This document shows positions 1 through 5,252 of a stretch of DNA of 5,252 bases, piece by piece. Position 1 is the first letter of the stretch. Each line of letters starts with the position of its first letter. Made by a program: the position numbers and the translations under genes. This stretch comes from Pseudonocardiales bacterium. GTDB lineage: Bacteria; Actinomycetota; Actinomycetes; Mycobacteriales; Jatrophihabitantaceae. The stretch is from assembly GCA_025465405.1 (NCBI GenBank), contig JAODNL010000611.1:1-5252 (forward strand), in the 5' to 3' direction. The notes beneath the pieces are model-generated. The model saw only the letters and a list, made by a program, of their open reading frames with translations. It made no database searches and had not been told where the DNA came from.

Positions 1-1
1 T

Positions 2-736
2 CACAAGGCCGCGGCTCGCAACTTCGCCGACATCGCCGCGATGGGTGCCGTGCCCACTGCGCTGCTCGTCGGGCTGGCTACGCCGGGTGATCTGCCGGTC
101 GAGTGGGCCGACGGACTGATCGCGGGCCTGCGCGAGGAGTGCGGTGAGGTCGGCGCGGCGATCGTGGGTGGTGACGTCACGGCAGCCGACGTCGTCACGC
201 TCGCGGTGACTGCGCTCGGCGACCTGCAGGGGCGCGCTCCGGTGACACTCGACGGTGCCCGGCCGGGTGACGTCGTCGCGGTGTCCGGACGCCTCGGGTG
301 GGCCGCTGCGGGCTTCTCGGTGCTCGGCCGCGGATTCCGCTCGCCCGTTCAGGTGGTCAACGCGCACCGCCGGCCCGAGCCGCCATACGCGGACGGTCCG
401 GTCGCGGCCGATCTCGGCGCGACGTCGATGACCGACGTCAGCGACGGGCTCGTCGCCGACCTCGGGCACATCGCCGAAGCCAGCGGCGTGCGCATCGACC
501 TGCAAGCGGCCCGGATCGACATCCCGGCCAAGATCCGCGAGGTCGGCGCGGCACTGAACGTGGATCCGCTGGTGTGGGTGCTCACGGGCGGCGACGACTA
601 CGCGCTCGCCGCAACGTTCCCCGCGCGGACCGACCTGCCCGACTCCTGGTCGGTGATCGGCGTCGTGGCCGACGGCGAGGGCGTGCGTGTCGACGGCCGG
701 CGCTGGCCGGTCGGGGGGCACGAGCACTTCCGTTAG
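2..736 (+). CDS. thiL: Thiamine-monophosphate kinase ThiL, 5'-truncated by the window edge
   Basis: ThiL phosphorylates thiamine monophosphate with ATP to give thiamine diphosphate, the last step of cofactor synthesis, in the cytoplasm. The reading frame is open from base 2, so the gene begins outside the window. About 244 residues are present; the family is usually 310-330, so roughly 70-80 N-terminal residues, including the first metal/ATP-binding aspartates, are missing. The visible part starts with a HKAAARNFADIAAMGA segment typical of the AIRS/PurM-like N-terminal domain. It continues with the GGD motif (167-175), then the C-terminal domain with DVSDGL (from 434) followed by ADLGHIAEAS, and GGDDY (587-601). 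The protein ends GGHEHFR, like the G-x-x-HF end of other ThiL proteins. The ATG at 41 is internal, because conserved ThiL sequence lies upstream of it. The GNAT gene follows within 10 bases. Identification is by recalled family motifs and is firm. Confidence 0.96.
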   Translation, partial: HKAAARNFADIAAMGAVPTALLVGLATPGDLPVEWADGLIAGLREECGEVGAAIVGGDVTAADVVTLAVTALGDLQGRAPVTLDGARPGDVVAVSGRLGWAAAGFSVLGRGFRSPVQVVNAHRRPEPPYADGPVAADLGATSMTDVSDGLVADLGHIAEASGVRIDLQAARIDIPAKIREVGAALNVDPLVWVLTGGDDYALAATFPARTDLPDSWSVIGVVADGEGVRVDGRRWPVGGHEHFR

Positions 737-746
737 ATTCGGCCGC

Positions 747-1238
747 GTGGAACTCCGCTTCGAGGCGCGCCCCTACGACGACCCGGACGTGCAGCGGCTG
801 GTCGCCGCCGTCCAGCGGGAGTACGTGCGCCGCTACGGCGGTCCCGACGCGGCCGCCGTGGCCACGGACGAGTTCGCGCCGCCCGCCGGGCTGTTCCTGG
901 TCGGTCTGCTCGACGGGGTCCCGACCGCGACCGGTGGTTGGCGGTTCATCAGCGACGACACCGTCGAGATCAAGCGGATGTACGTGCTGGAGTCCGCGCG
1001 CCGTCGCGGGATCGCGCGCCGCATGCTCGCTGAGCTCGAAGCCACTGCGTGGTCCTCGGGCGCGCGGCGGGTGGTGCTGAACACCGGTGACCAGCAGCCG
1101 GAGGCGATCGCGCTGTACGACTCAGCCGGATTCGAGGCGATCGAGGGATTCGGCCACTACGCCTGCGCGCCGGGCGCGCTGTTCTACGGCAAGGCGCTGA
1201 CTCGTCGCGCGGCCGAGTCGACGGCGCCGCAGAGATGA
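747..1238 (+). CDS. GNAT-family N-acetyltransferase, substrate unknown
   Basis: This is a 163-residue single-domain protein of the Gcn5-related acetyltransferase fold, which moves an acetyl group from acetyl-CoA to an amine; the substrate cannot be told from sequence. Strand β4 reads EIKRMYV (about residues 74-80). It is followed by the acetyl-CoA pyrophosphate loop RRRGIA (85-90, the R/Q-x-x-G-x-A signature), helix α3 (ARRMLAELEATA), strand β5 VVLNTG (N112), and the closing ALYDSAGFEAI (Y124 is at the position of the usual general-acid tyrosine). I chose the GTG at 747, 10 bases after thiL, because the protein then begins ELRFEARPYDD, a normal first GNAT strand. It has no clear ribosome site. 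An alternative GTG at 687 has a GAGGG five bases upstream but would add a Gly/Ser/Thr-rich tail inside thiL. The gene probably shares the thiL transcript. The next gene, rpmB, converges on it. Confidence 0.9.
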   Translation: MELRFEARPYDDPDVQRLVAAVQREYVRRYGGPDAAAVATDEFAPPAGLFLVGLLDGVPTATGGWRFISDDTVEIKRMYVLESARRRGIARRMLAELEATAWSSGARRVVLNTGDQQPEAIALYDSAGFEAIEGFGHYACAPGALFYGKALTRRAAESTAPQR

Positions 1239-1241
1239 CAA

Positions 1242-1271
1242 CGGCCCGCCTCGCATAGGCGAGACGGGCCG
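1242..1271. terminator. Hairpin terminator shared by the GNAT gene and rpmB
   Basis: An inverted repeat in the 48-base convergent gap: arm 1242-1248 pairs with 1265-1271 (7 bp, CGGCCCG/CGGGCCG), there is a C/A mismatch (1249/1264), then 1250-1254 pairs with 1259-1263 (5 bp), closing an ATAG loop. It starts 3 bases after the GNAT stop and lies 15 bases beyond the rpmB stop. On the + strand no T-run follows. On the - strand the downstream bases read TTGTCATCTCT, so it is a better intrinsic terminator for rpmB. T-poor hairpins of this kind are common terminators in actinobacteria. Bidirectional use is inferred from position. Confidence 0.75.
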
Positions 1272-1286
1272 GTCGGGACGAGCGGA

Positions 1287-1478
1287 TCAGCCGCGGGTGA
1301 CCTTGCCGGCCTTCAGGCAGGAGGTGCACACCGTGATCCGGCGGCGGGTGCCCGGCGCGACGAGCGCGCGGACGCGCTGCACGTTCGGGTTCCACCGGCG
1401 GTGGGTACGGCGGTGGGAGTGCGAGACGGACATGCCGAAGCCGGGCCCCTTGCCGCAGACATCGCAGACGCTGGCCAC
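1287..1478 (-). CDS. rpmB: 50S ribosomal protein L28, four-cysteine (zinc-binding) form
   Basis: L28 is a small basic protein of the large ribosomal subunit. The gene encodes 63 residues, normal for actinobacterial L28. The start is a GTG (1478 to 1476), read as Met, giving MASVCDVCGKGPGFG; an AAGGAGG lies five bases upstream, which fixes the start. The core SHSHRRTHRRWNPNVQRVRA is the L28 signature. Two CxxC pairs, C5/C8 and C51/C54, make it the 'C+' zinc-ribbon form. Many actinobacteria also carry a cysteine-free paralogue elsewhere that is switched on by the zinc repressor Zur under zinc shortage; the C+ copy, as here, is normally the constitutive one. It is transcribed alone, convergent with the GNAT gene and divergent from the DAK2 gene. 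Longer upstream extensions of this frame are not supported. Identification is very secure. Confidence 0.97.
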   Translation of the reverse strand: MASVCDVCGKGPGFGMSVSHSHRRTHRRWNPNVQRVRALVAPGTRRRITVCTSCLKAGKVTRG

Positions 1479-1483
1479 TGTGG

Positions 1484-1490
1484 CCTCCTT
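1484..1490 (-). promoter_or_regulatory. Strong Shine-Dalgarno site of rpmB
   Basis: On the - strand this reads AAGGAGG, a full match to the 16S anti-Shine-Dalgarno core, with five bases (CCACA) before the GTG start. It is the clearest ribosome-binding site in the window and settles the rpmB start. Its strength fits a highly translated ribosomal protein gene. Confidence 0.9.
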
Positions 1491-1572
1491 GGTCGACTTG
1501 CACGGCGAACGCGTGCGGAGAATGACTTTCGAAAACGACTTGGTGCCCGGACAGCAGCTGGGCAACCTTGGC

Positions 1573-1602
1573 AGTCTAACCGCTGCCGCCCGGGCCGGCC
1601 AA
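1573..1602 (-). promoter_or_regulatory. Candidate promoter for rpmB
   Basis: On the - strand, TTGGCC (1602-1597) and TAGACT (1578-1573) are separated by 18 bases. Each matches the main vegetative sigma consensus (TTGACA / TATAAT) at four of six positions. A start of transcription near 1566 would give a leader of about 88 bases ahead of the rpmB GTG. The spacing is within the allowed range, but in DNA this GC-rich such matches can arise by chance, so this is a candidate only. Confidence 0.4.
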
Positions 1603-1663
1603 ACCGGTCCGCGGCCGGCGCGGACAGCCGCACCCGGTTCCCGGCCCAGTATTCTGCGGCAAA

Positions 1664-1677
1664 CCGGCAGCTGCCGG
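1664..1677. repeat. Perfect 14-bp palindrome upstream of the DAK2 gene
   Basis: CCGGCAGCTGCCGG is its own reverse complement. It lies 24 bases before the chosen GTG and 8 bases after the -10-like TATTCT, so it would fall near the start or in the short leader of a rightward transcript. It could be an operator for a dimeric regulator. With no central loop it would make a poor RNA hairpin. Self-complementary GC tracts are not rare in such DNA, so function is unproven. Confidence 0.35.
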
Positions 1678-1701
1678 GCGTACCCGACGTCGGGGGTGGA
1701 C

Positions 1702-3276
1702 GTGCTCGAGGCGCTGGACGCGGACGGGGTCCGTCGCTGGAGCCGCGCCGCCGTCGAGTCCCTGAACGAGCACCGGACCGAGATCGACGATCTCAACGTC
1801 TTCCCGGTCCCGGACGGCGACACCGGAACGAACCTCGCGTTGACCATGACCGCTGCCGACGATGCGCTGCGCGCGGATGCTGCCGTGACCGCGGGCGACG
1901 CGCTGCGGGTGCTCGCGACCGGAGCCGTCCACGGGGCGCGCGGCAACTCCGGAGTGATCATGTCCCAGATCCTGCGCGGGCTGGCCGAGGCCGCGGCCGG
2001 CTGTGCGGTTCTCGACGGTCGCCTGCTGGGCAACGGCCTGCGCCGTGGCGCTGACGGAGCACGTGACGCCGTGGCCGAGCCGGTCGAGGGCACGATTCTC
2101 ACCGTGGCCCGCGCCGCCGCCGACGCGGCTGAGACCGGCGCGGCGCTCGGCGACCTCGCGCGGTCGGTCGTGGCCGCCGCCGAGATCGCGCTCGCGGGTA
2201 CGCGTGAGCAGCTGCCCGCGCTGTCGCGCGCAGGTGTCGTCGACGCGGGCGGCCGCGGCCTGGTCCTGCTCCTCGACGCGCTGGAGTGCACGATCACCGG
2301 CCTGTCGAGCCGGCTCGCCCCGCCGCGCCGAGCCGGTCGGAGAGGGATGCCGCCGCGGTCGGTGCGCGAAGCCGGCAGCGTGGAGTTCGGCTACGAGGTG
2401 CAGTACCTGCTCGACGCGCCGGACGAGGCGGTTGCCACGCTGCGGTCGGAGCTGACCGCGCTGGGTGACTCGGTGGCGATCGTCGGCACCGGCGCGGGCG
2501 TGTGGAACGTGCACGCACACGTCAACGACGCCGGCGCGGCGCTCGAAGCCGGTGTCGAGGCCGGTCGGCCGCACCGGATCAGCGTCGTCCGCTTCGCCGA
2601 CCAGCCGCCGGCCGCGGATTCCGGCGGCACCGCGATCGTCGCCGTCGCGCCGGGCGACGGGATGGGCCACCTGTTCGAGGCCGAGGGTGTCCGCGTCGTG
2701 GACGGGCGGCGGCCGTCCACGAGCGAGGTGCTGGCCGCCGTTCGCGCAACGGGAGCGGCCGAGGTGGTCCTGCTACCGTACGCCTCGCAGGTGACAGGGG
2801 TGGCGGAGGACGCGGCCGCCGCCGCGCGAGGCGAAGGGATCCGCGTCACCGTCGTCCCGACGCGGTCGCCGGTGCAAGGGCTCGCCGCCGTCGCGGTCCA
2901 CGACCCGGCGCGCCGCTTCGACGACGACGTGGTCGCGATGGCCGAAGCCGCCGCCGCGACTCGGTTCGCCGAGGTGACGATCGCCGAGGGCCAGTCGCTG
3001 ACATCAGTCGGCATCTGCCAGAAAGGCGACGTGCTCGGGCTGATCGACGGCGAGGTCGTCGAGATCGGTCGCGGCCTGGTGGCGGTCGTCTTCGCGATCA
3101 CCGACCGCCTCCTGGGAGTGGGCGTGGAGCTCATGACCGTGCTCGTCGGCTCCGACGCGCCGCCCGGCATCGGCGAGCTCGTCGCGGGCCACGTCCAGGA
3201 GCGCGCCCCGTTCACCGACGTCACCGTGTACACCGGCGGCCAGCCGAACTACCCGCTCATAATCGGTGTCGAATGA
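1702..3276 (+). CDS. DAK2 domain protein, FakA-like (fatty acid / dihydroxyacetone kinase family)
   Basis: A 524-residue kinase with the three-part FakA/YloV layout. FakA phosphorylates fatty acids held by a FakB partner, feeding exogenous acids to phospholipid synthesis; that role here is inferred from the family. (1) DAK2/DhaL nucleotide domain, residues ~1-195: NVFPVPDGDTGTN (32-44) with the Mg-binding aspartates D38 and D40, then HGARGNSGVIMSQ (77-89) and DAGGRGL (181-187). (2) Middle domain ~227-300: FGYEVQYLLD, then NVHAHVND with H271 and H273. (3) DegV-like C-terminal domain ~308-524, ending GGQPNYPLIIGVE. I chose the GTG at 1702, which has GGGGG five bases upstream; a GTG at 1696 would add two residues. 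No FakB gene is in the window. The stop overlaps the recG start by four bases. E232 stands where Firmicute FakA proteins have Cys. Family identity is secure; the substrate is not. Confidence 0.93.
   Translation: MLEALDADGVRRWSRAAVESLNEHRTEIDDLNVFPVPDGDTGTNLALTMTAADDALRADAAVTAGDALRVLATGAVHGARGNSGVIMSQILRGLAEAAAGCAVLDGRLLGNGLRRGADGARDAVAEPVEGTILTVARAAADAAETGAALGDLARSVVAAAEIALAGTREQLPALSRAGVVDAGGRGLVLLLDALECTITGLSSRLAPPRRAGRRGMPPRSVREAGSVEFGYEVQYLLDAPDEAVATLRSELTALGDSVAIVGTGAGVWNVHAHVNDAGAALEAGVEAGRPHRISVVRFADQPPAADSGGTAIVAVAPGDGMGHLFEAEGVRVVDGRRPSTSEVLAAVRATGAAEVVLLPYASQVTGVAEDAAAAARGEGIRVTVVPTRSPVQGLAAVAVHDPARRFDDDVVAMAEAAAATRFAEVTIAEGQSLTSVGICQKGDVLGLIDGEVVEIGRGLVAVVFAITDRLLGVGVELMTVLVGSDAPPGIGELVAGHVQERAPFTDVTVYTGGQPNYPLIIGVE
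3273..3276 (+). promoter_or_regulatory. ATGA stop-start overlap coupling the DAK2 gene to recG
   Basis: The recG ATG (3273-3275) overlaps the TGA (3274-3276) of the upstream gene. The preceding bases (CTCATAATCGGTGTCGA) hold no Shine-Dalgarno-like purine tract. RecG translation therefore probably depends on ribosomes finishing the kinase gene. Coupling is inferred from the arrangement. Confidence 0.8.
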
Positions 3277-5252
3277 TCACATTGGACTCGCGGCTCGACA
3301 CCGTCGCCGGCCGGGCGGCCGCACCGCTGGCGAAGGCCTTCGCCATGCGTACGGTCGGGGATCTTTTACGGCACTATCCGCGGCGGATGGCTGAGCGCGG
3401 CGAGCTCACCGACCTCGCGTCGCTTCGCGTCGACGAGGACGTCACGGTGATGGCCGAGGTGCAGAGCTGCAAGGTCCGCGGCCAGGGCACCAACGGGGTG
3501 CGGCTCGAGGTGGTCGTCAGCGACGGCAAAGGCACGCTCGACCTGGTCTTCTTCGGCAAGCGCAACCTCTGGCGCGACCGGGACCTCGAGCCGGGCGCGC
3601 TCGGGCTGTTCTCCGGCCGGGTGCGGCTGTTCAACCGGCGACGTCAGCTCGCCCACCCCGACTACAAGCTGCTGCGGGCCGACGGTCTCGAGCGCTACGA
3701 GGCGGACGAGTTCGCCGGTGGCCTGATCCCCGTCTATCCGGCCACGAAGGACATCCGGACCTGGGTGATCTCGAACGCAGTGAGCCAGGCGCTGCTCATG
3801 CTGGACCCGGTACCCGATCCGGTGCCGGCGGACATCCGGGCGCGGCATGCGCTGGCCGACTACGACACCGCGCTGCGGGCGATACACCGTCCCGACAGCC
3901 GCGATGCCTGGTACGCCGCGCGGCGACGCCTGAAGTGGGACGAGGCGTTGGGGGTCCAACTCGCACTGGCCCAGCGCCGGGCCGCGGCCGCCGCCAACCC
4001 GGCGCTTCCCCGCCCGCCCCGGCCCGGCGGGCTGCTTGAGGCCTTCGACGCGCGCCTGCCGTTCACGCTCACCGCGGGCCAACGCGAGATCGGCGACGTG
4101 ATCGCGGGCGATCTCACCGCCGCGCATCCGATGCACCGGCTGCTGCAGGGCGAGGTCGGCTCGGGCAAGACGGTCGTCGCGCTGCGGGCGATGCTGCAGG
4201 TCGTCGATGCGGGCGGGCAGGCGGCGCTGCTGGCGCCCACCGAGGTACTCGCGCAGCAGCACGCCCGGTCCATCGAGGCACTGCTCGGCCCGCTCGCGCA
4301 GGCCGGCCGCCTCGGCGGTGGCGATGACGCCACGCGGGTCGCCCTGCTGACCGGGTCGTTGCCGGCCGCCGCGCGCAAGGCGGCACTGCTCGACGCCGCG
4401 TCCGGTGCCGCCGGAATCGTGGTGGGCACGCACGCGCTGATCCAGGAGCACGTCAGCTTCGCCGACCTCGGCCTCGTCGTCGTCGACGAGCAGCACCGCT
4501 TCGGTGTCGAGCAGCGCGACGCCCTGCGCGGCAAGGCCGCCACGCCACCCCACCTGCTGGTGATGACCGCGACGCCCATCCCGCGGACTGTCGCCATGAC
4601 GGTCTTCGGCGATCTCGAGACGTCCACGCTGGCCGAGCTGCCGGCCGGTCGATCGCCGATCTCGACCAGCGTGGTGCCGGCGTCGGAGAAACCCGCGTGG
4701 CTGGACCGGGCCTGGGGACGGGTCCGCGAGGAGGTCGGCGCCGGGCGGCAGGCCTACGTCGTCTGCCCGCGCATCGGGACGGACGGGCCCGACGACGAAG
4801 CCGAGCTCCCTGACGTCGAGGTCCCGGACGACCTGATCGCCCGCCGGCCGCCACTTGCCGTCAGCGACCTGCTACCAGCACTTGCCGAAGGCCCGCTCCA
4901 CGGGCTTCGGCTGGCGCCACTTCACGGCCGTCTACAGCCGGACGAGAAGGATCGGGCCATGGCGGACTTCACCGCGGGTCGCATCGACGTGCTGGTCGCG
5001 ACAACCGTGGTGGAGGTCGGCGTCGACGTGGCCAACGCGACGGTCATGGTGGTGATGGACGCCGAGCGCTTCGGCGTCTCGCAGCTGCACCAACTGCGTG
5101 GGCGGATCGGCCGAGGTGCCGCGCCCGGCCTGTGCCTCATGGTCACCGAGGCGCAGGCCGGCACGCCTGCCCGCGAGCGCCTGGATGCGGTGGCGGCCAC
5201 GACCGACGGCTTTGAGCTGGCCCGCCTGGACGTCGAACAACGCCGCGAGGGT
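3273..5252 (+). CDS. recG: ATP-dependent DNA helicase RecG, 3'-truncated by the window edge
   Basis: RecG is a monomeric double-strand DNA translocase that remodels stalled replication forks and branch-migrates Holliday junctions. The frame is open from the ATG at 3273 to the last base: 660 residues. Actinobacterial RecG is about 730-740, so roughly 75 C-terminal residues are missing. Domains: N-terminal helical part (1-56), OB-fold 'wedge' that splits branched DNA (~57-134), linker with ARRRLKWDEAL, then two RecA-like helicase domains. Helicase motifs: FTLTAGQ (Q270), Walker A GEVGSGKT (293-300), APTEVLAQQH, DEQH box (405-408) followed by RFGVEQR, TATPIPRT (from 432), LAPLHGRL, ATTVVEVGVDV, and motif VI QLRGRIGRG (607-615). 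All the catalytic residues I looked for are present. The start overlaps the DAK2 stop as ATGA and has no Shine-Dalgarno, pointing to translational coupling. Residue 32 is encoded by TTA, rare in such genomes. Confidence 0.97.
   Translation, partial: MITLDSRLDTVAGRAAAPLAKAFAMRTVGDLLRHYPRRMAERGELTDLASLRVDEDVTVMAEVQSCKVRGQGTNGVRLEVVVSDGKGTLDLVFFGKRNLWRDRDLEPGALGLFSGRVRLFNRRRQLAHPDYKLLRADGLERYEADEFAGGLIPVYPATKDIRTWVISNAVSQALLMLDPVPDPVPADIRARHALADYDTALRAIHRPDSRDAWYAARRRLKWDEALGVQLALAQRRAAAAANPALPRPPRPGGLLEAFDARLPFTLTAGQREIGDVIAGDLTAAHPMHRLLQGEVGSGKTVVALRAMLQVVDAGGQAALLAPTEVLAQQHARSIEALLGPLAQAGRLGGGDDATRVALLTGSLPAAARKAALLDAASGAAGIVVGTHALIQEHVSFADLGLVVVDEQHRFGVEQRDALRGKAATPPHLLVMTATPIPRTVAMTVFGDLETSTLAELPAGRSPISTSVVPASEKPAWLDRAWGRVREEVGAGRQAYVVCPRIGTDGPDDEAELPDVEVPDDLIARRPPLAVSDLLPALAEGPLHGLRLAPLHGRLQPDEKDRAMADFTAGRIDVLVATTVVEVGVDVANATVMVVMDAERFGVSQLHQLRGRIGRGAAPGLCLMVTEAQAGTPARERLDAVAATTDGFELARLDVEQRREG

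Larger units (their letters stand above)
1479..1701. other. Divergent intergenic region between rpmB and the DAK2 gene
   Basis: These 223 bases separate the starts of two divergent genes and must hold both their promoters, apart from any read-through. Its rpmB-proximal half is less GC-rich than the genes (for example around 1525-1545, with TTTCGAAA). It holds the rpmB ribosome site and candidate promoter. On the + strand there is a weak -10-like TATTCT at 1650-1655 with no convincing -35. It also has a 7-bp inverted repeat (1594-1600 with 1613-1619, 12-base loop) and a 14-bp palindrome at 1664-1677. The DAK2 frame is open right through to 1297, but that extension runs antisense over rpmB, has no family similarity and is not counted as coding. 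Confidence 0.6.

Noticed and set aside
298..1080. Open + strand frame spanning the thiL-GNAT junction
   Set aside because: Arg-rich shadow frame that overlaps two recognised genes in different frames.
1525..1545. TTTCGAAA-centred site upstream of rpmB considered as a Zur operator
   Set aside because: Only the central 8 bases are symmetric, the flanks do not match a Zur box as I know it, and the four-cysteine L28 is not the Zur-regulated type.
1594..1619. 7-bp inverted repeat with a 12-base loop in the rpmB-DAK2 gap
   Set aside because: Composed only of G and C in a G/C-saturated stretch; expected by chance and overlaps the candidate rpmB promoter without any clear role.
1297..1701. N-terminal extension of the DAK2 protein back to 1297
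   Set aside because: It would run antisense through the whole of rpmB and the divergent promoter region and resembles no DAK2 N-terminus; family members begin close to the GTGs at 1696/1702.
1576..2670. Long open frames on the - strand across the DAK2 gene
   Set aside because: Low-complexity Arg/Ala/Gly composition and no motifs; they shadow a well-supported + strand gene.
3366..4553. Long open frame (395 residues) on the - strand, antisense to recG
   Set aside because: It mirrors the third-position GC bias of recG, whose helicase motifs are intact. The antisense protein is rich in Arg, Gly, Val and Asp with no recognisable family.
1..5252. A new defence, mobile or biosynthetic system
   Set aside because: Every gene belongs to a known housekeeping family in a familiar actinobacterial order. 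There are no repeats arrays, integrase or transposase genes, or unknown conserved open frames.

Overview
The window is a very GC-rich chromosomal segment that reads as an ordinary housekeeping locus of a high-GC actinomycete. The signs are a strong G/C bias at third codon positions, several GTG starts, and the gene order thiL – rpmB – DAK2-type kinase – recG, which is familiar from Streptomyces, Mycobacterium and Pseudonocardiaceae-like genomes. I cannot name the genus from the sequence. There is no mobile element, CRISPR array, tRNA or rRNA, and no sign of a new multi-gene system.

Layout, left to right. (1) The 3' three-quarters of thiL (thiamine-monophosphate kinase) enters from the left edge on the + strand and ends at 736. 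(2) A GNAT-family acetyltransferase follows 10 bases later and is probably co-transcribed with it. (3) A 48-base convergent gap (1239-1286) holds a strong hairpin that can end transcription from both sides. (4) rpmB, encoding the four-cysteine (zinc-binding) form of ribosomal protein L28, lies on the - strand (1287-1478) behind a very good Shine-Dalgarno sequence. (5) A 223-base divergent region (1479-1701) carries a candidate rpmB promoter, a weak -10 for the rightward genes and a perfect 14-bp palindrome. (6) A DAK2/FakA-like kinase gene (1702-3276) overlaps (7) recG (3273 to the right edge, 3' truncated) by the ATGA arrangement, so the two are almost certainly one transcript with coupled translation.

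The genes serve separate core functions: thiamine diphosphate synthesis, an unknown acetylation, the large ribosomal subunit, probable fatty-acid phosphorylation for lipid incorporation, and replication-fork rescue. The grouping looks like conserved actinobacterial synteny rather than one pathway. The details most worth a second look are a TTA leucine codon at residue 32 of recG, a glutamate in the kinase where Firmicute FakA has a cysteine, the undecided start of the GNAT gene, and the palindrome upstream of the kinase.
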